Source: Chungangia koreensis (GTDB lineage Bacteria; Bacillota; Bacilli; Bacillales_A; Planococcaceae). Taken from it: 64,000 bases of DNA. The notes beneath the pieces were generated by a model. The model searched no databases. It was not told the DNA's origin and was given only the letters and a program-made list of their open reading frames with translations. Position numbers and translations under genes: made by a program. Below are positions 41,195 to 48,892 of this stretch, piece by piece. The stretch spans positions 682,001 to 746,000 of the forward strand of contig NZ_JBHSEC010000019.1 of assembly GCF_042651785.1 (NCBI RefSeq), read 5' to 3'. Numbering within the stretch: position 1 is the first letter of the stretch; each line of letters opens with the position of its first letter.

Positions 41195-43075
41195 TTAAGA
41201 TCCAGACAATTCTTCTAAATAAGCCCATCTTTCAATCAGTTGTTCATACCGCTCATTTAATCTGCTTAACTCTTCCGTTTTCTCTTGAAGTAAAGTAAAA
41301 TCTGTTCCCGCTCCGTCTATTTCAGCCTCAACTGAACTGATGGTTTCTTCAACCTTGGAGATTTCATCGCCAATAGTTTCCCATTCTTTCTGTTCCTTGA
41401 AGCTCAACTTCTTGCGTTCTTTTTTTCGTTCCTGTTTTGGCTGTTCCTTTTGGACTTTCTCGACTTTCTCAGTCTTTTCATAAGACTTTTCCAATAAGTA
41501 ATCTGTATAAACCCCTAGCCACAAATCAATATTTCCCTTACCGTCAAGTGCCCATAGCTTCTTCGCTGTACGATCCAAGAAGAAACGGTCATGGGAAATG
41601 GTAATGACGACTCCCATAAATTGTTCAATGAACTCTTCCAAAACAGATAGTGTTTGTATATCCAGATCGTTTGTCGGCTCGTCGAGCAACAGAACATTCG
41701 GTTGCTCCATTAAAAGTTTGAGCAAGTATAAACGTTTACGTTCTCCGCCTGACAACTTCCCTATAGGAGTACCGTGGACATTCAGCGGAAAGAGAAAACG
41801 TTCAAGCATTTGAGCAGCTGAATGCCGTGTGCCATCTGATGCTACAATATCATTCGAACTTTCCCTTACATATTCAATCATTCTCATCTTTTCATCCATG
41901 GGTGGCAAGTGCTGCGAAAAATGTGCAATTTTAACGGTTGGACCGACTACAATCTCTCCCGAATCAGGGACTATGCTTCCTGCAATCATTTTAAGAAGGG
42001 TACTCTTACCTGCCCCATTCGGACCTACGATTCCAATCCGGTCACCTTGTTGCAAAAGAAATGAAAAATCCTGAATGAGTGGTTGTTCGCCAAACTCTTT
42101 AAAAAGTGCTATTCCTTCAATCACTTTCTTGCCGAGACGCGTTGTTGTTAAATTCATTTGAAGATCGGTAGAATCGTCGCCTTTTACAACTTGACTACTT
42201 AGTTCATCGAAACGCTGGATACGGGCTTTCTGCTTTGTCGTTCTTGCTTTGGCCCCTCTTCTGATCCATTTCAATTCTGAACGGAAGCGGTTTTGCAGTT
42301 TTTGCTGGGTAGAGGCAGCCATTTCTTCCCGGATTGCTTTCGCCTCAATATAATCACCATAATTCCCTTTATGGGAATAGAGGGTCTGATCGGCTAACTC
42401 ATAAATATGGGTGGATACTGCGTCCAGGAAGTACCGATCATGGGTAACGAATATAACCGCACTATCAGTCTTGCTTAATTGATCTTGAAGCCACTCGATT
42501 GCTGTAACATCTAAATGGTTCGTCGGTTCATCCAGCAAAAGTAAGTCAGCCGGTTCGATGAGGATTTTAGCTAACGCCGTCCGTTTTCTTTGACCACCAG
42601 AGAGTTCCCCCATCCGTTTGTCATATGTATCGATCCCCAGTTTCGTCAAAGCGGTTTTTGCAAGAGAGTTGATATCCCAACCGCCTTGCCTGTCCATCTC
42701 ACTTTGCAGCTTCATAAGCCTTTCGATTAACTCTGGAGTTTCATTTTCACCAATTGACGATAATGTCTCTTCATACTCCCTATTTATCTTCAACAAGGGG
42801 GAATCTCCGCTAAAAACTGTTTGTAAAACAGTCATGTCTGCATTATATTCAGGATCCTGTGGTAAATAGGCAATCCTATAATCTTTCGGGTGATCCATTT
42901 CGATCGAGTCTGCTGGTTCATTCCCTGCAATAATCGATAGAAGAGTGGATTTTCCAGTTCCGTTAATACCAATAAGACCCGCTTTTTCCCCGGAATAACT
43001 AGTAAATTCGATATTTTTGAATAATGTCTTATCACCGACTGTCTTAGTTAAGCCGGATACGATTAAATGGCTCAT
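41195..43075 (-). CDS. ABC-F ATPase, Uup/YfmR type
   Basis: A 626-residue soluble twin-ATPase. Walker A: GINGTGKST and GPNGAGKST; signatures LSGGQRKR and LSGGERKR; Walker B LLLDEPTNHLD and LLLDEPTNDLD. The C-terminal 90 residues (about 535-626) are a Lys/Glu-rich coiled coil, the mark of the Uup group, which acts on stalled ribosomes together with EF-P-like functions. It overlaps the ypgQ stop by ATGA and is followed by ypgR. The subgroup call is good; the exact gene name is not certain. Confidence 0.87.
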   Translation of the reverse strand: MSHLIVSGLTKTVGDKTLFKNIEFTSYSGEKAGLIGINGTGKSTLLSIIAGNEPADSIEMDHPKDYRIAYLPQDPEYNADMTVLQTVFSGDSPLLKINREYEETLSSIGENETPELIERLMKLQSEMDRQGGWDINSLAKTALTKLGIDTYDKRMGELSGGQRKRTALAKILIEPADLLLLDEPTNHLDVTAIEWLQDQLSKTDSAVIFVTHDRYFLDAVSTHIYELADQTLYSHKGNYGDYIEAKAIREEMAASTQQKLQNRFRSELKWIRRGAKARTTKQKARIQRFDELSSQVVKGDDSTDLQMNLTTTRLGKKVIEGIALFKEFGEQPLIQDFSFLLQQGDRIGIVGPNGAGKSTLLKMIAGSIVPDSGEIVVGPTVKIAHFSQHLPPMDEKMRMIEYVRESSNDIVASDGTRHSAAQMLERFLFPLNVHGTPIGKLSGGERKRLYLLKLLMEQPNVLLLDEPTNDLDIQTLSVLEEFIEQFMGVVITISHDRFFLDRTAKKLWALDGKGNIDLWLGVYTDYLLEKSYEKTEKVEKVQKEQPKQERKKERKKLSFKEQKEWETIGDEISKVEETISSVEAEIDGAGTDFTLLQEKTEELSRLNERYEQLIERWAYLEELSGS

Positions 43076-43709
43076 GTCGTTCCATTCACTTCTTTCATTA
43101 ACTGCTGTAAAAATGATACCATAAATAGATGCCGTTCTTCAGCCATTTGCTTCCCTTTAGGGGTAGTCATCAAATCTTTCAGCAATAATAGCTTTTCATA
43201 AAAATGGGTAAGCGTTGCGGTTTGCTTGTTTCTATATTCCTCCTCCGACATCTGTTTCCGAGCTGCTTCTTCAAAATCGTAGAGTTTTCTTCCCTTTGCA
43301 CCTCCATATGCAAATGTCCTGGCAATCCCTACCGCTCCTATTGCATCCAAACGATCGGCATCTCTAACGATCTTCTCTTCAATCGTTTGAGCGATCCGCT
43401 CATTTCCGCCGCTAAACGAAACGGAAGCTATAATTTGCTGGATTTTTTTTTTTCTTCTTCTGTTAGACCAAGTTTTAAAAGTAATTCCTTTTCCTTAGAT
43501 TTGCCGTCTTGGCCAGCGTACTTCGGATCGCTGACGTCATGGAGAAGAACCGCAATTTCGACAGTGAATCTGTCCGCTTCCGGTTCATCTTCCAAGATGA
43601 TTTGGGCGTTATTCCATACTCGTTCAATATGCTGCCAATCATGGCTTGCATCAAATTGATCGTAAACGGATCGTACTAATCCCCTGAATTTTTCTATTTG
43701 ATCTGTCAT
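43072..43709 (-). pseudogene. ypgQ: HD-domain phosphohydrolase YpgQ, frameshifted at an A11 run
   Basis: The first part (43709-43428) encodes MTDQIEKFRGLVRSVYDQFDASHDWQHIERVWNN and LLHDVSDPKY, with the H...HD metal residues. It reads TEEEKKKSSKL and stops just after an A11 run (T11 at 43443-43453). In the next frame KIQQIIASVSFSGGN continues through EEKIVRDADRLDAIGAVGIARTFAYGG, the second half of the HD domain, to the end at 43072. Twelve or nine As would restore one frame of about 212 residues. It may be a real one-base deletion, a slippage site or a sequencing error. The gene is coupled by ATGA to the ABC-F gene. Confidence 0.88.
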
Positions 43710-43865
43710 ATTGTCCTCCTTTGTTTGCTTATTCTGAAAATACTTTCATTATGATTGACGAACTTATTCTTTTACTATATAGTAAAGCCATCCATTGTAT
43801 GGTGCAATGGGCAGCTTTTCTATGGGAAAGATGACATTGAAGCTGATGGCGAGGAGGAACAGAAC

Positions 43866-44075
43866 ATGAATGTAGGTAAAGTGAAATGGTTCAGTAATGA
43901 GAAAGGCTATGGCTTTATCGAATCGAGTGACGGTGAAGACATATTTGTGCATTTTACCGGCATCTTAAGTGAAGGGTTCCGTACTCTCGAAGAAGGGCAG
44001 GAAGTTTCCTTTGAAATTATCGAAGGGAATCGCGGCCCACAAGCAGCCAATGTCCTGAAATTAGAGATGAGTTAA
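43866..44075 (+). CDS. Cold-shock protein (second copy)
   Basis: A 69-residue cold-shock domain, MNVGKVKWFSNEKGYGFIES, with RNP1 (KGYGFIES) and RNP2 (IFVHFTGI) intact and the end GNRGPQAANVLKLEMS. GAGGAGG lies about 8 bases before the ATG at 43866; the longer frame from 43755 has no such site and unrelated residues. Unlike the copy at 5878 it has no long structured leader. It sits between ypgQ and ypeQ, as B. subtilis cspD does. Confidence 0.92.
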   Translation: MNVGKVKWFSNEKGYGFIESSDGEDIFVHFTGILSEGFRTLEEGQEVSFEIIEGNRGPQAANVLKLEMS

Positions 44076-44088
44076 ATGACATAATGAA

Positions 44089-44113
44089 ACCCGCTGGGAC
44101 GCTTCCAGCGGGT
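44089..44113 (+). terminator. Terminator of the second cold-shock gene
   Basis: A perfect 9-bp GC-rich stem (ACCCGCTGG / CCAGCGGGT), 7-base loop, then ACTTTATTTTTG. The next gene on the other strand ends 4 bases later. Confidence 0.87.
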
Positions 44114-44116
44114 ACT

Positions 44117-44317
44117 TTATTTTTGTCGTTCATTTTTGACTTTATTGAGTTCTTGGCCTAAAAATTTCAGCTGTTCCCCGACTGTACATTGTTCAATGCA
44201 GAAACGGTGAGCCGCTTTTTTTCCAAGATCAAGCTTGTTCTGTTTCTTTAAAAAACATTCTTCGCAATAATTCAATAACAATTCATCTATTTCCATCATT
44301 ACCGATGATTTATCCAT
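44117..44317 (-). CDS. ypeQ: Small zinc-finger protein YpeQ
   Basis: A 66-residue protein with two cysteine pairs, CEEC and CxxxC (FCIEQC), spaced by about 20 residues, which could bind one zinc ion. The rest is helical and charged. It matches the YpeQ type of B. subtilis in sequence style and in its position after a cold-shock gene. Its function is unknown. Confidence 0.72.
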   Translation of the reverse strand: MDKSSVMMEIDELLLNYCEECFLKKQNKLDLGKKAAHRFCIEQCTVGEQLKFLGQELNKVKNERQK

Positions 44318-44489
44318 TGACTCACCTCAGATTCAGCATTTTATTATTTTACTACCACTTTAGAATTGTATTCAAGTTCTTTGTTTACGGACCTGGATTT
44401 TGAAGAAAATGATAAAATTTTTAAAAGCCTCTTAAGTCAGCTTTCACTTTGAACGTTAACTATACTTTTTATCATAATGAGGTGTTACT

Positions 44490-44882
44490 ATGCTTGAAGT
44501 TTATATAGATGCAGCAAGTGCCGGTAATCCAGGACCAAGTGGAATTGGTGTCTACATTAAAGGGGAAGGCCATATCGTCAAAATCTCTGAACCGGTTGGG
44601 ATCACGGATAATCACACAGCGGAATTTATGGCGCTGTTGCGTGGGGTACAAGAAGCAGAGAAATTATCAAAAGGATTTATATCAATACGTTCTGATTCCC
44701 AAGTAGTTGTCACAGCTGTTGAAAAGGAGTACGTCAAAAAAGAGGAATATAAAAGATATTTGGATGAGGCGTTGAAAATTGCAAATGGATTCGACTTCTT
44801 CTTCATCAAATGGATTCGGGATGAAGAAAATGGAGCTGCAGATCAGTTGGCACGTGAAGCAATCCAAAAAAACAACGGGTGA
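44490..44882 (+). CDS. RNase H-like domain protein (reverse-transcriptase-like)
   Basis: A 130-residue RNase HI-type fold. The D-E-D-D residues are recognisable: YIDAASAGNPG (first Asp), TAEFMALL (Glu), IRSDSQVV (second Asp) and NGAADQLAREA (last Asp). It resembles B. subtilis YpeP/YpdQ, whose RNase H activity in cells is limited. GAGGTG precedes the ATG at 44490, and TTGAAC...CATAAT upstream is a weak promoter. Its 3' end is one arm of a palindrome shared with the convergent MFS gene, so both proteins end in KNNG. Confidence 0.83.
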   Translation: MLEVYIDAASAGNPGPSGIGVYIKGEGHIVKISEPVGITDNHTAEFMALLRGVQEAEKLSKGFISIRSDSQVVVTAVEKEYVKKEEYKRYLDEALKIANGFDFFFIKWIRDEENGAADQLAREAIQKNNG

Positions 44883-44898
44883 TGATTTACCCGTTGTT
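44871..44898. terminator. Bidirectional terminator inside two coding ends
   Basis: A perfect 10-bp stem (AACAACGGGT / ACCCGTTGTT) with an 8-base loop and A/T-run flanks. The left arm is the last codons of the RNase H-like gene and the right arm is the last codons of the MFS gene. Confidence 0.9.
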
Positions 44899-46086
44899 TT
44901 TCAGTTGGCCAGCACTTCTGCGGGCGACTATTAAATAGAAAAGCAAAGCTACAATAACGACGAGTGCCGCTGTAAAGTAAAGATTCTCATACCCAAAGTT
45001 GGCTGCAATCATTCCAAGTACATAGGAACCGATCGCCATCCCCAAATCGAACAATGTGAAAAATGTCGCAGTTCCATAACCGCTACGATGAGGACCCGCA
45101 TCCTGTACAGCTTTTGTTTGAAGACTTGGCACAAGTGCTCCATAGCCTAATCCGATCAGTACACCAGATAACAGGAACATGAAGGGATTGTTTATGAATG
45201 ACATCAAAAGCAATCCCCCGCCAAATAAGATGAAGCCTGGGATGATAATATAGCTTGGACCCTTCATGTCAAAAATACGGCCAGTAAATGGTCGAGAAAG
45301 AATCATCGCTGCTGCATAGACTGCAAAGAAGAATGTAGCGATCTCTATTAATCCCTTCTGTTCAGCATAAATGGAAACAAAAGAAAGTACACTGGCGTAG
45401 GAAAACGATGTAATACATGCAACAAGAGCCACCGGCATAGATTTACGTTCAAACAAATCATTCAATGTGAATTTGAAATTGCGTTCTGCAGGTTTGTATT
45501 GTTCTTCTGGCATCAATTTAATGGAAAGGGCAGCTAACGAGCCTATAATGAGAGAAATACTTAATGTTAAAAAGAGCAGATCATAGCTGAAATGCTGAAC
45601 CACAAATAAACCGACAAGCGGTCCTAAAACGATGGAGAGGTTTGTCGACATAACGAAATATCCGAGACCTGCCCCTCTTCTTTCAGGTGGAACTATATCA
45701 GCCGCGATGGAACCAGTGGCGGTAGTCGCAATACTAAACCAAATTCCTTGGAAGAACCGTAATACGAGTAACAGTCCAAATGGCTCGATAAAAATATATA
45801 AAATAGTACAAACTGTGTAAATGACCAAGCTCGTTAAGAGCATTTTCTTTTTATCAAATAAGTCCAATAGTTTACCGGTAAATGGTCTTACGATAATTGC
45901 TGATACAAGAAAGATTGATAATAATAGTCCTGCCTCTTCATCCGAACGGGATAATTCGTTTATTGCGAATAGAGGTAAAGTTGTTACCAGTCCATAGAAC
46001 GTCAAAAAGATCGTTATATTTGTAAAGAATAGACTGATGAACCGTTTTGTCCAAATTGCTTTATTATTCTTTTCCACTTCGTTCAT
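44887..46086 (-). CDS. MFS family exporter
   Basis: A 399-residue membrane protein with twelve predicted helices. The loop between helices 2 and 3 reads RPFTGKLLDLFDKKK, the MFS G-x-x-x-D-R/K-type motif, and a partial copy occurs in the second half (RPFTGRIFDMKG). The helix-5 region GLGYFVMSTNLSIVLGPLVG is of the drug/H+ antiporter type. It is coupled by a 4-base overlap to a MarR regulator and is therefore probably an inducible exporter. The substrate is unknown. Confidence 0.87.
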   Translation of the reverse strand: MNEVEKNNKAIWTKRFISLFFTNITIFLTFYGLVTTLPLFAINELSRSDEEAGLLLSIFLVSAIIVRPFTGKLLDLFDKKKMLLTSLVIYTVCTILYIFIEPFGLLLVLRFFQGIWFSIATTATGSIAADIVPPERRGAGLGYFVMSTNLSIVLGPLVGLFVVQHFSYDLLFLTLSISLIIGSLAALSIKLMPEEQYKPAERNFKFTLNDLFERKSMPVALVACITSFSYASVLSFVSIYAEQKGLIEIATFFFAVYAAAMILSRPFTGRIFDMKGPSYIIIPGFILFGGGLLLMSFINNPFMFLLSGVLIGLGYGALVPSLQTKAVQDAGPHRSGYGTATFFTLFDLGMAIGSYVLGMIAANFGYENLYFTAALVVIVALLFYLIVARRSAGQLKNNG

Positions 46087-46487
46087 CCTTCTATTTTTAA
46101 TTTTAACAGTATATTTCGTAATATCTCCTGTTCTTCAACGCTAATCCGATTAATGACTCCTTCTTCAAAGCGAACAACAGAATCACTTATTTCATTGAGT
46201 TGTAGCAGAGCATGTTCTGTAAGATGGACAATCTTCTCTCTCTTGTCCTCCCCTTCATGCCTCTCCACCAAGTTTAATTGCTCAAGTCGGGTTACTGTTC
46301 TTGAAATAGTTGGCGCCTCCACATTAAAGTACTTGCTTATGGCTGAGATCGCCATCGGTCCGTTGTTCTGAATGCAAAACAAAATGGACCACTGTGAGTG
46401 AAATAAATCATATTTCTTTAATTCCTCATTCAACTCTTTAGATAACACCCGAACAGTTTGAAACATTTCATGCAGTAAAGGATTCAT
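46083..46487 (-). CDS. MarR family transcription regulator
   Basis: A 134-residue winged-helix regulator. The recognition region ISAISKYFNVEAPTISRTVTRLEQLNLVERHEGEDKREKIVHLT is a textbook MarR DNA-binding core with the D-K-R wing. MarR proteins usually repress their own operon and let go when a ligand binds. Here it is the first gene before the MFS exporter, and a palindrome over its transcription start region is a likely operator. GGAGGTAAGG precedes the ATG. Confidence 0.92.
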   Translation of the reverse strand: MNPLLHEMFQTVRVLSKELNEELKKYDLFHSQWSILFCIQNNGPMAISAISKYFNVEAPTISRTVTRLEQLNLVERHEGEDKREKIVHLTEHALLQLNEISDSVVRFEEGVINRISVEEQEILRNILLKLKIEG

Positions 46488-46505
46488 CCTTACCTCCTCA
46501 TATAC

Positions 46506-46521
46506 TTACTTAGGTAAGTAA
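46506..46521. promoter_or_regulatory. Likely MarR operator
   Basis: TTACTTA-GG-TAAGTAA, perfect 7-bp half-sites, beginning 19 bases ahead of the marR start codon and just downstream of the -10 element. This is the usual place and size of a MarR autoregulatory site. Confidence 0.7.
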
Positions 46522-46531
46522 TTATTTATCT

Positions 46532-46560
46532 ATTATATTTCGCTTTGCGAAATTTGTAAA
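46532..46560 (-). promoter_or_regulatory. Sigma-A promoter of marR-MFS
   Basis: TTTACA, 17-base spacer, TATAAT on the minus strand. The spacer itself contains TTTCGC-AAA-GCGAAA, a second small palindrome. Confidence 0.82.
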
Positions 46561-46571
46561 GAATAAAAGAA

Positions 46572-46595
46572 AAAAAGAGCTCATCGGCTCTTTTT
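46572..46595. terminator. Terminator after the phosphoesterase gene
   Basis: AAAAAGAGC, six-base loop, GCTCTTTTT, 10 bases beyond the phosphoesterase stop codon, with A and T runs on the two sides. Confidence 0.82.
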
Positions 46596-46604
46596 CATTT
46601 GTTG

Positions 46605-47195
46605 TTACTTTGCTTTTTGAAAAGTGACGGATTGGGTATCTGAGTCAAATAGCACCCATTCACGGTTATCGATCACTGAACCTACATTAATCCCTGCTTT
46701 TTTACCTTTAAATTCATAAGTGATCCCAAATTGAGGCACTTTCCAGTCACCATCCATGTAATAGGCACTTCGATGACTGTGTCCAAAGAAGACTAATTCG
46801 TTATGTTCAAATGGTATAAAAGGGAGCCATGGATTTCCTGACCATTCCCATTGATGCCCGTGAATGACCTTAGCACCAGGTATTTCAATTACTTCAGGGT
46901 ATTGAACTATTTGTTCCAACAAAGGGTCTTTTCCACTCATGATGATTTCAATTCTTTCTTCCTGGTTCCCTCTTACCGAAGGAAATGTTAACAGTTCTTC
47001 AAATCCATTCGGACGTGCCATGACATCATTTATGCTATTAAAACGCTCCGTAATTCGCGTTTTACTGATCACACATTCGTACAGATCACCGAGTCCTATT
47101 ATCTCTGAACTCGGTGCAATTTCCTTTATATGGTTTAACACCGATTGTGTATCGTTAATAGAGGAGTGAAGATCTCCTAACATTGCAAACTGCAT
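46605..47195 (-). CDS. Calcineurin-like metallophosphoesterase
   Basis: A 196-residue enzyme of the YfcE/MJ0936-like group with all metal motifs: GDLH (residues 7-10), GLGDLYE, GNQEE, IHGHQ and GHSH. Such enzymes need two divalent metals and cut phosphodiesters or monoesters; the substrate is not predictable. It stands 19 bases downstream of the DUF421 gene and may share its transcript. Confidence 0.87.
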   Translation of the reverse strand: MQFAMLGDLHSSINDTQSVLNHIKEIAPSSEIIGLGDLYECVISKTRITERFNSINDVMARPNGFEELLTFPSVRGNQEERIEIIMSGKDPLLEQIVQYPEVIEIPGAKVIHGHQWEWSGNPWLPFIPFEHNELVFFGHSHRSAYYMDGDWKVPQFGITYEFKGKKAGINVGSVIDNREWVLFDSDTQSVTFQKAK

Positions 47196-47214
47196 TTAAC
47201 TTCCTCCACATAAA

Positions 47215-47907
47215 TTATTGATCAATTGATTCATCATATGATTTCAAGAAAAACCCATCTACTTCAGACCACTCACAATAAATGATGGATTCGATTTTCG
47301 AGTAACCTTCTTCTTGAAGTCGTTCAACAAGCCAATCGTGGTTTTTACCTAAGTTTTTTAAACTTGCCTCATTAATTTCTCCTTCATCAATCAATAGATG
47401 ACTTGGTATTTCTTGTTTAGGCTCTAAATTAAGCATTTCGGCTGTTACATTATTATATTTGGCGTACTTATTAATACTGACAGTACCACCTGGCTCAATA
47501 TATAAATCACGTATTTCCCGAAGAGAAAAAATGCCTTGTTGGCGAAGCATCGTACGGATTTGTTCCATTTCAAGCTGGTTCTTTTTTAACTCATGGAGAT
47601 TGAACTTCCCTGCAGAAATAATGATTGCAGGTTCCCCCTTCAGAAGAATTCGTGCCTTTTCGCTCCTTTTAGCTATATATTCAATGATAAAGATGGCAAG
47701 TGCCCATAAGATCAAAGCAAAAACTAAATGATGAACTTTGACTTTATCATCAAATAAACTTTCTTCAACAATACCACCGAGTACAAGTGTATAAATGATA
47801 TCAAATGGAGTGAATTCTCCTAAATCTTTTTTTCCGAGGAGCCGAACTACTACTAAAAGCCCCAGCATTCCGATTAACAACTTTAAAGCTATTTCGATAT
47901 ACATCAT
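47215..47907 (-). CDS. DUF421 family membrane protein (YetF/YcaP-like)
   Basis: A 230-residue protein with three N-terminal membrane helices (about residues 5-80) and a cytoplasmic domain. Family blocks are present: RLLGKKDLGEFTPFDIIYTLVLGGIVEESL, GEPAIIISAGKFNLHELKKNQLEMEQIRTMLRQQGIFSLREI and YIEPGGTVSI. B. subtilis has several paralogues, some linked to spore coat or membrane functions, but the activity is unknown. GGAGGTCATT precedes the ATG. Confidence 0.85.
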   Translation of the reverse strand: MMYIEIALKLLIGMLGLLVVVRLLGKKDLGEFTPFDIIYTLVLGGIVEESLFDDKVKVHHLVFALILWALAIFIIEYIAKRSEKARILLKGEPAIIISAGKFNLHELKKNQLEMEQIRTMLRQQGIFSLREIRDLYIEPGGTVSINKYAKYNNVTAEMLNLEPKQEIPSHLLIDEGEINEASLKNLGKNHDWLVERLQEEGYSKIESIIYCEWSEVDGFFLKSYDESIDQ

Positions 47908-47983
47908 GCCAATGACCTCCTCACATAGAAGTCCTATACCCTGGTTTACTTTTAATGAAGCAATCCATTAATTGGAGGTGAAA

Positions 47984-48073
47984 ATGAAAATAGCTGTCCC
48001 CCATGACGTAAGAGACCAGCTAATTTCAAGATTCCGACGCATGATATGTCCGTTCAAGTCAAAGGCCGGGTGA
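47984..48073 (+). CDS. 29-residue putative small basic protein
   Basis: The frame encodes MKIAVPHDVRDQLISRFRRM followed by ICPFKSKAG, basic and amphipathic, with one cysteine. GGAGGTG lies 4 bases before the ATG, and a hairpin with TTTT begins within the last codons, so the signals are good. It is convergent with the rhodanese gene and ends 4 bases from it. I do not recognise it. A shared hairpin for the rhodanese gene could also explain the terminator. Confidence 0.5.
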   Translation: MKIAVPHDVRDQLISRFRRMICPFKSKAG

Positions 48074-48093
48074 TACTTATGAACGGCCCTTTT
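48061..48093. terminator. Terminator between the small ORF and the rhodanese gene
   Basis: AAAGGCCG and CGGCCCTTTT pair with one bulged base around a 15-base loop, between two convergent reading frames. Confidence 0.6.
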
Positions 48094-48889
48094 CAATTCG
48101 TTCAGTGCGAATCCAATCACTAAAACCACCTACATAGAGCTTCACATCAGAATAACCGGATTGTTTTAACATGGCAAAAAGAGGAGCGGCTGTAACACCA
48201 CTGCCACAGTAAACTGTAATCGGTTCCTCTTCTTTTAATGCGGCTTTTAAGTTCGGATCACTTTTCTTGAATCTTCCCGCTTCTTTCAAACGCTCCCAAT
48301 TATAGTTAAGCGCTCCTGGAATACGTCCAGCTATTGGATCAATCGGTTCATATTCACCGAAATAACGTTCTTCTGAACGTGCATCTACTAACAATCCACC
48401 TGAATTTTTTGATACAACTGCTTTTACCTGTTCTTTACTCATTTGAATATCTTCATTCCAAATGATGTCCAACTGCTTCTGTACTGGTTGGGCTATAGAA
48501 GAATCGAGAGGAAGGGAAGACCTTTTCAGCTCCTCCCACCCTTCATGCAAGATATAAGCATTTTTAAAGTTAGCATAGGTTAACATGAACCAGCCTCGCG
48601 GCGCAAAAGGCTCACCGCCATGATCATATAGAACAATGAAATCATTTTGGTGAAGTCCAGAGCGCTCAAACAGTTCCTTCAAGTCCGACTGGGAAGGCAT
48701 CGGATGTCTTCCTAATTCAGAGGACATGTCCGACAAATCTTTTTCAAGATCCCAATGTACAGCACCGGCAACATGTTCCTGTTCATATTGTTTTACGCCA
48801 CGGCTTGGATCTTGAAGTGAAAAACGGCAGTCGATCCATTTTACATTGCCTTTCGGGATGTCACTTAAGGATATGAACGGTGTACTCAT
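48077..48889 (-). CDS. Two-domain sulfurtransferase (3-mercaptopyruvate/thiosulfate type)
   Basis: A 270-residue protein with two rhodanese domains. The N-terminal one (about 1-130) is inactive-type (WIDCRFSLQDPSRG, VLYDHGGEPFAPRG). The C-terminal one carries the active-site cysteine in VYCGSGVTAAP (about residue 228), close to the CGSGVTA loop of mercaptopyruvate sulfurtransferases. It moves sulfur from a donor to a thiol or cyanide. GGAGGGG precedes the ATG. It follows dynA by 3 bases, so the two are probably cotranscribed. Confidence 0.88.
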   Translation of the reverse strand: MSTPFISLSDIPKGNVKWIDCRFSLQDPSRGVKQYEQEHVAGAVHWDLEKDLSDMSSELGRHPMPSQSDLKELFERSGLHQNDFIVLYDHGGEPFAPRGWFMLTYANFKNAYILHEGWEELKRSSLPLDSSIAQPVQKQLDIIWNEDIQMSKEQVKAVVSKNSGGLLVDARSEERYFGEYEPIDPIAGRIPGALNYNWERLKEAGRFKKSDPNLKAALKEEEPITVYCGSGVTAAPLFAMLKQSGYSDVKLYVGGFSDWIRTERIEKGRS

Positions 48890-48892
48890 GAT

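Noticed and set aside
43072..43350. Separate 92-residue gene
   Set aside because: It begins within the HD domain (DADRLDAIG) and has no ribosome site; it is the second half of frameshifted ypgQ.
43755..43865. N-terminal extension of the second cold-shock protein
   Set aside because: The 37 extra residues are unlike any cold-shock protein, and the GAGGAGG site directs the start at 43866.
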